From: Cladocopium goreaui
Lineage: Eukaryota; Sar; Dinophyceae; Suessiales; Symbiodiniaceae
NCBI GenBank assembly: GCA_947184155.2
Contig: CAMXCT020003168.1
Coordinates: 519,286-583,285 of the forward strand
Reading direction: 5' to 3'
DNA length: 64,000 bases
In this document: positions 53,786-61,519 of the stretch, piece by piece
Position numbering within the stretch: the first letter of the stretch is position 1
Layout: every line of letters starts with the position of its first letter
Made by a program: the position numbers and the translations under genes
The notes under the pieces: generated by a model
What the model was told of the DNA's origin: nothing
The model's database searches: none
Seen by the model: only the letters and a program-made list of their open reading frames with translations

Positions 53786-56700
53786 GAGAGCTGAGAGAAC
53801 AAGTACCATCATTTGTATCTTTCACAGGTCTGCCCACGAAAGCTCGCGTTCAGCAAGAAATACGCAGTTTCGGTCACTCATGTACAGTAGAAGTAGCTGC
53901 AAATCACACCCTGGCCATCTGTCTTCCGGACCCTTGGCCGTTTGAGGAAGACAAGCTGTTGCTTTTGTTCACGGATATTCAACAGACCTTCCCGGACGAA
54001 GATTCAGCTTTCCTGACTCTGACTGAGCAAACCGATCTGTCCGAAATCCAATTGATGGCATTGCTTCATAAGTTTGGTTTTGAAAAAGCAGTGATTTGCA
54101 AAACCAATTTTTTCCATGCCTCTTTTCTTGAAGTAACCTTCCAGCAAGCAGGTGGTGCTTTGGAAGCTGTCCCCAGTGGGGAAAAAATCCAGAAACCATG
54201 GCCAGTTTATCCCCGTGGTGACCGAATGAAGAATCGTCCTATGTGGACTGCCGGACCTGACGCTCCACTACCAGCATGTCTTTTGGATTTGGGTGTGACC
54301 TTCGATGATTTGCATGCCTTTTTTCATTGTGAAAATGATTATTTATGTCAGCTCACTGAGGGGTTGCCACTTCCACCAGTGACGCAGGAAGCCATTGCGG
54401 GACTCAAGAATCATTCACAGTTTGATAGGCTCATCATCTATGCAGATGGATCGTCGCAGTCAAGACATAAACATGTTGCGCCGGCCCTCAACGAAGAGAT
54501 TGATGTTCCCGATGCCTGGTGCTTCGTTGTGCTTGGAGAAACAATTGTAGACTCTGACACGTTTGAGTACACCCTGTTAGGATGGCATGCACATCAGGTC
54601 AGATATGATGACAAGCATCAGTGGCACATCGGGGCTCACCATGTCGGTTCTGCTATCGCCGAGCGAGAGGCCCTAACTTGGGCCTTCATTTGGAGACTAG
54701 GATACAACAGCTGTATTCCAACTGTGTTCCGTAGTGACTCCTTGCTGACCATCGGACAGGCTGACGGAACCATTGGCTCTCCTGTTTGTGACCAGTCCTT
54801 CCAAACATTGAGAGGATGCTATCAAATTCTGAAGTCTGCTTTAAAGGATGATGTAGAGCTAGACCATGTCTATGGACACCTGAGCGAGCCCTGGAATGAG
54901 CTCACTGATGCTCTTGCGAAACAGGAAGCCAAAACAAGTTTCTTCCTGCCGCGCCCAGAGTTTGACCTTCCAAAATTGCTGCCAAAAATCCCCTTCTTCT
55001 GGATGATCTTTGATGAATCGCATGGATTACCTGCTTTCATAGGTACTGGCTTTGATATTGCGTCACCTGCCCTGCCATCACCCATGCCAGCAGCCTGTAG
55101 TAGTGTTTCCGTTGTACTACCGGGCAAGACGGTACACCACAAACTCAGTGTTGCCACAGCGAATGTACAATCCCTAGGTGCGGCTGAACAAGGATTCGCC
55201 GGGAAGCTTGATTACCTTCGCACTCAGGTCCTGGAGCTGCACCTTAACATAATTGGGATTCAGGAGACTCGTTCTTCAGAGGGTGCTTCGCTGAAACAAG
55301 GCATTTTGCGGCTATGCTCAGGCAGTTTGCAGGGGAAGTGGGGTGTTGAATTGTGGATTAATTTGCACCAGCCTTTTGCCCACATCAAAAAGACTCCACT
55401 CTTCTTTCGAAGGCAGGACTTTCATGTTGCACATAGGGATCCACGCCGTCTGCTTGTCCATATCCAGAATGAGCACTTCCGATCGTGGTGCCTTGTAGCA
55501 CATGCACCGCAAAGTGGCATCGCACTCCGAGACAGACAAACCTGGTGGGAAGAGACACGTGAGATCATTTTGAGGTTCATGCATGCTGGTGAGCAGTTCT
55601 TCATGTGCATTGACGCGAATGCGGGGCCAGGTGTGCCGGATGGCATGTGTGTTTTCAACCCTGGTTTTCGTCACTCGAGTGGGACACCTCTTTTGCGAGA
55701 ATTTCTGGAGGAGTTTGACCTCTGCCTTCCAATTACAAGCGAGGCCCACATTGGCACAGTCACCACATGGACGTCGCCTGATGATGGAGAGTACACGATT
55801 GACTTTGTAGCCATACCGAGAACTTGGCAGGCGGCGTGCCATTATTCTTGCGTTTTACAAGAGTTTGACCTTGCCAATGTGAACATTGACCATTCAGCAG
55901 CAGCGATTGAGTTGCAATGGGCCCAGACCTCTGCCACTCTACCGAAATCACACACTGCACCTGAGGTCTTTGACCGCACTAAAATTGGCAAAGATATTGA
56001 TACTCTTTTGCAGCAACCCATTCAATGCACATGGCAGGAAGATGTCGAAACTCAGGCGAACAAGATCGCTTCGCATTTTCGAACGCAGCTTGCATCCAGC
56101 TATCCTCAGAACAAGCACAAACCGAAGAAGCCCTATGTCTCAGATTCACTGTGGAACCTTCGCTTGAGGAAGATCGCAACTAGACGGGATCTTCGACAGT
56201 GCAGAAGACTCCTCCGTAGAGAAACAGTTGCACGTATCTTCTCAGCATGGCGCAATGGCCCTGATCAGAAAGGCGCTGCGGACCTCTCATTCAACTACGG
56301 CACATCGCTGCGTATCATTGGTCTTCGCAAGTATGTTGAATTTGCAACGATTGCGAAACAGTTGCGTCAGGATCTGAAGCAAAGCAAGCAACAGAATCTC
56401 CAGGAAGTCTTGCAACAGGTTGACCCTGCCACCCCTGCATCCAGGATTCAACAGCTGCTCAAACCTTTTAAAGGACCAAGCAATAAGCTGCGTCAGGGAT
56501 TGGCACCGCTGCCCTTGATCAAAGATGAGAAAGGAGAATTTTGCAGGACAGCTGAGGATGCGCTCCAACGCTGGATCACCTTCTTTGGGGAAATGGAAGG
56601 CGGTGCCAAAACCACGCAACAGGAACAGTGGACACGCTGGAGATCAAACTTGCAATCATTCCTGCAGCATGAGCTAGCGATTCCAGTTGAGGAAATTCCC

Positions 56701-59700
56701 ACGCTGTGTGATCTTGAGCATGCATGCCGACGCTCCGCGGCAGGGAAGGCAACTGGACTTGATGCCATCCCTTCAGAGATTTGTAAATTCTGCCCCCGCG
56801 CGGTTGCGCTCCAATTGTACAGTCTCATGCTTAAGACGTGTACGCATGGACATGAAGCACTGGCACATAAGGGAGGGATTTTATTGCCAATCTGGAAGGG
56901 GAAACAGCTCAAGGACCAGTGTTCAGCCTTTCGTTCCATTCTGCTCTCATCCTGTTTGGGGAAAGTCATGCACAAGGCTGTCCGCACGAAACAGCTGGAC
57001 CTCTACCAGCAATTCTTACATCATCAACAGCTGGGAGGACGACGAGGGACACCTGTGACGCTTGGCTGTCACCAGGTCAGAGCATTCCAGCGCCTGTGTG
57101 TATCCAAGGGACAGCCTTCCGCCCTGTTGTTTATTGATTTACAGGAAGCCTTTTATCGGGTGCTGCGTCCGCTAGTTGTCGATGGACCAGTCGATGACGA
57201 GTCTGTGGCGGCCATGGCAGCACGCATTGACCTTGATGATGGTTTCTTGCATGATCTCCATGCGGCGCTGCAACAGCCATGTGCTTTGGAGGAAGCGGGA
57301 ATTCCCAGCCACTTGAGACGGGCCATCCGTGCCTTGCATACTGACACTTTTTTCAAGTTGCCAATGCAAACTGATCAGGTCGTCACTCAGATTGGCACCA
57401 GGCCGGGTGACTCTTTTGCAGACGTCATCTTTGGTTTCTTGATGGCAAAGGTCCTCCGAAAGTTCCAACAGGCTATGGATGCAGAAGGTTTGCTCATGCA
57501 ATTACCGGAAGCCGACTCGCTCAGCTTTGAAGGCATTGCTTCCGAGGCGAAGGTTTCCTTTGTGGGGCCATGCTGGATGGATGACCTTTGCGTATGCCTC
57601 ACTGCTGCAATGAATGAGCAGCTCCACTCAGCCGTAGGATTTGCAACAGGAGTGATCTTGGACATTTTCAAAGGTTATGCGATGACACCCAATCTTCAGC
57701 CAGGGAAGACCGCGATTTTGTTTTCACCACGTGGTCCTGGCACCACCCGAATGAAACGCAAAATGTTTGGACCTACGGCAGATGGTCATTTCCTCAGCCT
57801 TGGAGAACATCACCCATATCGAGTCCCACTTGTGACTGAATATACCCATCTGGGAGGAAAGGTACATTTCTCTACCAAGCTTCGGAAGGAGATCAAGACC
57901 AGATTGGGTCAAGCACATCAAGAGTTCAACCGCCATCGGAAGCTCCTTTATCAAAACCGACACTTCCAGATGGACAAGAAGAGGGAGCTCTTTCACAGCT
58001 TGATTTTGAGTCGCCTTCTCTTTGGCGCAGAGACGTGGACGTTTCCAGATCAGAAAACGAAGGACTGCCTTCATGGAGGAATTATGAAACTCCTGAAAAG
58101 ACTTCTGTGTTGTCCTGGCCACAGTCCCATCTCTGATGAAGAAGTTCTTTACAGAACGGGAATGCCATCACCCACAACCATGTTGAGATTGCGGCGACTC
58201 CGGTATCTGGGCTCGCTTTTCGAAGTAGGTGACACGGCATGTTGGGGGTTGCTCAATCAGGACTATGAATGGTTGTCTCTTGTCAAAGATGACTTTAGAT
58301 GGCTTTGGCACCAACTACACCATTGCTGCAACCTTGGGGATCCCGCAGCCCATATGCCGCGATGGTTTGAAGTGATCCAGTTCCATCGAGGGTATTGGAA
58401 AAGACTTCTCAGGAGAGCAGCCGAACACTCGATTGGAGTGCAGACAAGGGAATTCTTTGTCGCAACGGCGCACCTGAGGTTCCTGGAGCATCTTTGTCAA
58501 GGAGGTTTTATACATCCGGACAAGCAGGAGAGCTTTGAAGACAGAATGCATCCCCAAGCCTACGGCTGCATGAGATGTCAAAAAGCATTCCGTTCATTGG
58601 GCGGAGAAGGCGCCCACATGCATCGCACACACGGAGAAGTCCATCCTGTGCGACATCTTATGGGAAGTACACAATGTGCAGCCTGTTTGACGGAATATTT
58701 CACCATGGGCAAGCTCAAAATGCATTTGATCCGCTCTACAGCCTGCCGCATCACCTTGATTGGGAGAGGTAATCATGAACCGGCACAACCAGGACTTGGC
58801 TCTACGGAGGACACAGAACGATGGTCACGTTGGGATAACCGGTTACCACCGTTGGCAGCCGCTGGACCTCGACTACCAGATGTCCCCGGAAGTGACTTTG
58901 ACACCGAGCACCGCGAGCTCTATGAGGAGATTGTCCTGGGCATTCTGGACATTGACACGGATGATTTCGAAGCCTTTGCACGGAGTTGCATCCAGAAATA
59001 TCCTATTTCATGGACTCGATGCCGTTTGACCTTGCTTGAGGTACATCAGCAATGTGCGACTGGCTTTTTGGACGTGTCAACCACACACATGGATTCATGC
59101 ATGGCCGCCCTACACAGACTCTCACATGAAGCTGCCTGGCCCTTCCTTGCTCAATTGCATTGTGCTTCCTCGCCGTCAGTGCCTTTGCAAGAAGAGTTGG
59201 ACAGACGCATTCAGGTGGCACAGATTGTACAAGCACGACCTAAGATTCCCCGTCAACTAGGACGCGAACGAGTCTTCTTACACGCCTTCTCGGGTCGTCG
59301 CAGAGCGGGCGACCTACAGCACTATCTCGAAGCTGCCTTTGCACGCAACGCAGATGGTGTTTTGCTCCATGTCGTCTCTATGGACGTCGTGATCGACAAG
59401 GAGTGGGGCGACGCTTGTCGCTCTGCGACACGAGATTTTTGGCTTCAAGGAGCGTTATCGGGGTTTGTACAGGGCGGTTTGTGCGGCCCACCCTGTGAAA
59501 CTTGGAGTCAAGCTCGTTTTGTCAACGAGAACGCTGGTGAAGAGCGTCAACCTCGACCTCTCAGGTCCTTGGAGTGGCTTTGGGGACTGCCATCCCTGTC
59601 ACTCCGTGAGCAGGGACAGGTAGCTGTGGGCAACGAGCTGCTGGTCTTCTCCATTGACCTTCTGATTTGCCTGGCGAGGTCTGAGGGAATAGGAGTGCTT

Positions 59701-60162
59701 GAACATCCAGGGGAGCCGGCTGACGAAACCAAGCCCTCCATCTGGCGTCTTCCGATCATCCAAATTTTGAGGCAGCTACCGGGGTTCGAGTTCGTAGACT
59801 TTGCACAGGGGCTTTTAGGCGCGAAGTCGCCAAAACCCACTAGGTTTCTAACTCCGAACATGGATAGCCTGCCGACATTTTTGCACAAGCATCGTCTTTG
59901 CCCTGATCTTCCGCGTACAGCGGCGATTGGTAAGACTGCGGAAGGCCAATGGGCCACCACGAGTCTTAAGGAGTACCCACCGGCCTTGAATCGAGCCCTG
60001 GGGGAAAGCATTGCACACCACCTTCTGCAACAACCTTCTTGTCATGAAACTGTGATTGATGTTGATTTTCTGGCCCGTTGTCGTTCCATGCATGCTTCGG
60101 ATCTTGGGGAATTTTACGGACCTGATTATCATAACCATCACAGTACGAAAGGCAGAAGATGA
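53659..60162 (+). CDS. LINE ORF3: RNase H, AP endonuclease, reverse transcriptase, zinc fingers, methyltransferase-like
   Basis: The frame is open from 53659, overlapping ORF2 by 127 bp, to a TGA at 60160; the first ATG is 54055, after conserved-looking sequence. RNase H at 54430-54920: LIIYADGSS, AEREALTW, RSDSLLT, GHLSEPWNELTDAL (complete DEDD set). AP-like endonuclease at 55144-55920: TANVQSLG, IIGIQETR, CIDANAG, EYTIDFV, IDHSA. Reverse transcriptase from about 56700 to 58060: TGLDAIPSE, FIDLQEAFYRV (motif A), TRPGDSFAD (B), CWMDDLCV (C), YTHLGGKVH (E). C2H2 and C2HC fingers at 58567-58755 (CMRCQKAF...HMHRTH, CAACLTEYF). From 59272 a Dcm-like module: HAFSGRRRAGDLQ, CGPPCETWSQAR, VLEHPGEP, GAKSPKPTRFLT. 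Mobilises the element by nicking DNA and copying RNA. Confidence 0.9.
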   Translation, partial: RTDPSPAPQPFASGRSFPDGYQTVDQTCTCSSTEVPIRIIGLGELREQVPSFVSFTGLPTKARVQQEIRSFGHSCTVEVAANHTLAICLPDPWPFEEDKLLLLFTDIQQTFPDEDSAFLTLTEQTDLSEIQLMALLHKFGFEKAVICKTNFFHASFLEVTFQQAGGALEAVPSGEKIQKPWPVYPRGDRMKNRPMWTAGPDAPLPACLLDLGVTFDDLHAFFHCENDYLCQLTEGLPLPPVTQEAIAGLKNHSQFDRLIIYADGSSQSRHKHVAPALNEEIDVPDAWCFVVLGETIVDSDTFEYTLLGWHAHQVRYDDKHQWHIGAHHVGSAIAEREALTWAFIWRLGYNSCIPTVFRSDSLLTIGQADGTIGSPVCDQSFQTLRGCYQILKSALKDDVELDHVYGHLSEPWNELTDALAKQEAKTSFFLPRPEFDLPKLLPKIPFFWMIFDESHGLPAFIGTGFDIASPALPSPMPAACSSVSVVLPGKTVHHKLSVATANVQSLGAAEQGFAGKLDYLRTQVLELHLNIIGIQETRSSEGASLKQGILRLCSGSLQGKWGVELWINLHQPFAHIKKTPLFFRRQDFHVAHRDPRRLLVHIQNEHFRSWCLVAHAPQSGIALRDRQTWWEETREIILRFMHAGEQFFMCIDANAGPGVPDGMCVFNPGFRHSSGTPLLREFLEEFDLCLPITSEAHIGTVTTWTSPDDGEYTIDFVAIPRTWQAACHYSCVLQEFDLANVNIDHSAAAIELQWAQTSATLPKSHTAPEVFDRTKIGKDIDTLLQQPIQCTWQEDVETQANKIASHFRTQLASSYPQNKHKPKKPYVSDSLWNLRLRKIATRRDLRQCRRLLRRETVARIFSAWRNGPDQKGAADLSFNYGTSLRIIGLRKYVEFATIAKQLRQDLKQSKQQNLQEVLQQVDPATPASRIQQLLKPFKGPSNKLRQGLAPLPLIKDEKGEFCRTAEDALQRWITFFGEMEGGAKTTQQEQWTRWRSNLQSFLQHELAIPVEEIPTLCDLEHACRRSAAGKATGLDAIPSEICKFCPRAVALQLYSLMLKTCTHGHEALAHKGGILLPIWKGKQLKDQCSAFRSILLSSCLGKVMHKAVRTKQLDLYQQFLHHQQLGGRRGTPVTLGCHQVRAFQRLCVSKGQPSALLFIDLQEAFYRVLRPLVVDGPVDDESVAAMAARIDLDDGFLHDLHAALQQPCALEEAGIPSHLRRAIRALHTDTFFKLPMQTDQVVTQIGTRPGDSFADVIFGFLMAKVLRKFQQAMDAEGLLMQLPEADSLSFEGIASEAKVSFVGPCWMDDLCVCLTAAMNEQLHSAVGFATGVILDIFKGYAMTPNLQPGKTAILFSPRGPGTTRMKRKMFGPTADGHFLSLGEHHPYRVPLVTEYTHLGGKVHFSTKLRKEIKTRLGQAHQEFNRHRKLLYQNRHFQMDKKRELFHSLILSRLLFGAETWTFPDQKTKDCLHGGIMKLLKRLLCCPGHSPISDEEVLYRTGMPSPTTMLRLRRLRYLGSLFEVGDTACWGLLNQDYEWLSLVKDDFRWLWHQLHHCCNLGDPAAHMPRWFEVIQFHRGYWKRLLRRAAEHSIGVQTREFFVATAHLRFLEHLCQGGFIHPDKQESFEDRMHPQAYGCMRCQKAFRSLGGEGAHMHRTHGEVHPVRHLMGSTQCAACLTEYFTMGKLKMHLIRSTACRITLIGRGNHEPAQPGLGSTEDTERWSRWDNRLPPLAAAGPRLPDVPGSDFDTEHRELYEEIVLGILDIDTDDFEAFARSCIQKYPISWTRCRLTLLEVHQQCATGFLDVSTTHMDSCMAALHRLSHEAAWPFLAQLHCASSPSVPLQEELDRRIQVAQIVQARPKIPRQLGRERVFLHAFSGRRRAGDLQHYLEAAFARNADGVLLHVVSMDVVIDKEWGDACRSATRDFWLQGALSGFVQGGLCGPPCETWSQARFVNENAGEERQPRPLRSLEWLWGLPSLSLREQGQVAVGNELLVFSIDLLICLARSEGIGVLEHPGEPADETKPSIWRLPIIQILRQLPGFEFVDFAQGLLGAKSPKPTRFLTPNMDSLPTFLHKHRLCPDLPRTAAIGKTAEGQWATTSLKEYPPALNRALGESIAHHLLQQPSCHETVIDVDFLARCRSMHASDLGEFYGPDYHNHHSTKGRR
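59272..60030 (+). other. Methyltransferase-like domain at the C-terminus of LINE ORF3
   Basis: Residues about 1838-2090 counted from 53761. HAFSGRRRAGDL resembles the SAM-binding motif I (FxGxG), CGPPCETWSQAR the motif IV loop with the catalytic Cys (PPC), LEHPGEP replaces the ENV of motif VI, and GAKSPKPTRFL sits where motif VIII lies. The order matches cytosine-5 methyltransferases, but the sequence is distant from the stand-alone enzyme at 7347, so it is a different lineage. Activity is unproven. Confidence 0.6.
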
Positions 60163-60260
60163 GTGCTCAATTTGCTTTGTTAATTGGTTGCAAGATACAG
60201 TTCCCGGAATTTGAAGCTCGCCGCGACTTTCATAGTCCCAAAAGGCCGAAGGAAAAAAAA
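60163..60260 (+). other. LINE 3' untranslated region and A-tail
   Basis: 98 bp with a small hairpin (GACTTTCATAGTC) and ending GGAAAAAAAA, directly before the right target-site duplication. Confidence 0.8.
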
Positions 60261-60295
60261 TATATGGTATATGTATTATATATATATATGGATAT
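60261..60295. repeat. Right target-site duplication of the LINE
   Basis: Identical over 35 bp to 47399-47433. Confidence 0.85.
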
Positions 60296-60332
60296 CCATG
60301 TATAATGATGACTTGGCTGATTTGCCTGGCAG

Positions 60333-60431
60333 CCAGAGTTTCTTTTGCGGTTCGTCAAGGTCTCCAAATGGCGGGACGAGATTCGAGACTGGCGCAAGCT
60401 GAACTGTTTTGCCACAGCTGAAGAGTGGCAG
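60333..60431 (+). CDS. Host exon downstream of the LINE
   Basis: TGCCTGGCAG acceptor and donor GCAG|GTCTGG bound exactly 33 codons: PEFLLRFVKVSKWRDEIRDW, then RKLNCFATAEEWQ. Phase 0 on both sides, and it joins directly to the exon at 60783. GC-rich, coding-type codon use. Family unknown. Confidence 0.65.
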
Positions 60432-60529
60432 GTCTGGCGCCCTGGCGCCGGGCCGGTTGTCGCTAAACGACCAATGGGATGTTAAAAACGACAAAAACCA
60501 TAGGAAAACCATAGGAAAATGGAGGTTTA

Positions 60530-60632
60530 CCCTCTGGTTATGTCAAAATAGCTATTGAAAATGACCATTGAAATAGTGGATTTTCCCATTGAAAATGGTG
60601 ATTTGCCATAGTTATGTTAGTTTACCAGAGGG
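60530..60632. mobile_element. Palindromic MITE, family A (copy 5), inside a host intron
   Basis: 103 bp from CCCTCTGGTTATGTCAAAAT to TTAGTTTACCAGAGGG; TA on the left, TG on the right. It lies wholly within the 351-bp intron between two in-phase exons. Confidence 0.8.
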
Positions 60633-60782
60633 TGATGTATATTTATTGTATACTTACTGCATACATAAATATGATATCAATATGATTTTATATGGATAGC
60701 ATTTCAATACAACGTGTCATGAACATAGTCATCTTAAAGCCATTTTATGAAGTGAACTGTTTGATGGTTGAATCTCCGCCAG

Positions 60783-60841
60783 GAACTGCAGGAGTCTGCA
60801 CCGGCGCCTAAAACGCCGCGACTTTACTCCACGCATCTGAG
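60783..60841 (+). CDS. Host exon, in phase with 60333-60431
   Basis: CTCCGCCAG acceptor; ELQESAPAPKTPRLYSTHLR to the donor CTGAG|GTGCC. Starts in phase 0, as the preceding exon demands. Confidence 0.6.
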
Positions 60842-61136
60842 GTGCCAGGAGAATCCCGTTTTAACTCCATGGAGGTAGCTGGGTGCTTCGCTGGGAAAAT
60901 CATCGAACTATGGCGGATTGGTAAAATTGCCATGAGTGCCAGAGGGTAAATGGTAAGTGCGAGCAAGCATATTGTTGTTTTTTCAACAAGACAAACCACT
61001 GGTTTGAATTCAGCGGGTTGATATTTTGGAAGAAATATAGACTTTATGTATGTTCATGTCATGTCCCACTAAACGTGGCGGTTGTGCCCGTAGAATGGCG
61101 GTTGTGCCCGTAGAATCATATATAAGTGTAAGATAC

Positions 61137-61167
<31 letters not shown>

Positions 61168-61168
61168 C
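60842..61168. other. Intron-like DNA with a 20-bp duplication and TA repeats
   Basis: TGGCGGTTGTGCCCGTAGAA occurs twice in tandem at 61076-61115; TATATATATA runs at 61135-61168. No gene. Confidence 0.6.
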
Positions 61169-61437
61169 ATTGTAATTTCCAGACCACATCTCTCTGAACT
61201 TGTGCGAGACTGTAATGCAAGGGTTGACAATGGGTGTCAACTATGGATTCAACCTTGGGAGTCACTACCTCATGAGGATTTCGGCTCTGGGTGGCCGTCG
61301 AGGGCTTAGGACGCGACTTGGGAGTCGCCTGCACCTTTCACTCGTGCGAAGCCATAGGAAAAGCGTTTGAGCTCCGGTGGGCTTTGGTGTTGGAGAAGTT
61401 TTTCTTAGATTGGCTACCAGTGCAGGTGATTCTGCAT

Positions 61438-61449
61438 TGGTAGCGGAGC
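61438..61449 (+). promoter_or_regulatory. Primer-binding site for initiator tRNA-Met
   Basis: TGGTAGCGGAGC matches the kind of sequence complementary to the 3' end of initiator tRNA-Met (compare TGGTATCAGAGC of plant copia elements). It sits in two overlapping hairpins: 61413-61444 (GCTACCAGTGCAG with CTGCATTGGTAGC) and 61438-61454 (TGGTAGC GGA GCTACCA). Confidence 0.6.
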
Positions 61450-61519
61450 TACCAGTAGCCGCTCAGCTATCAGTTCCTTTTTCTGGTCCAAACTGTGAGT
61501 GGAAGCTACTTGATCCAGG

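Larger units (their letters stand above)
47434..60260 (+). mobile_element. Complete 12.8-kb non-LTR retrotransposon (LINE)
   Basis: Bounded by a perfect 35-bp duplication, with a GGAAAAAAAA tail at its 3' end, as expected for target-primed reverse transcription. It has about 600 bp of 5' untranslated DNA, three ORFs in three frames (48036-49262, 49289-53785, 53659/53761-60162) and a 98-bp 3' untranslated region. All ORFs are uninterrupted over thousands of bases, so the copy is probably recent and may still be active. It lies in the intron upstream of the host exon at 60333. Confidence 0.9.
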
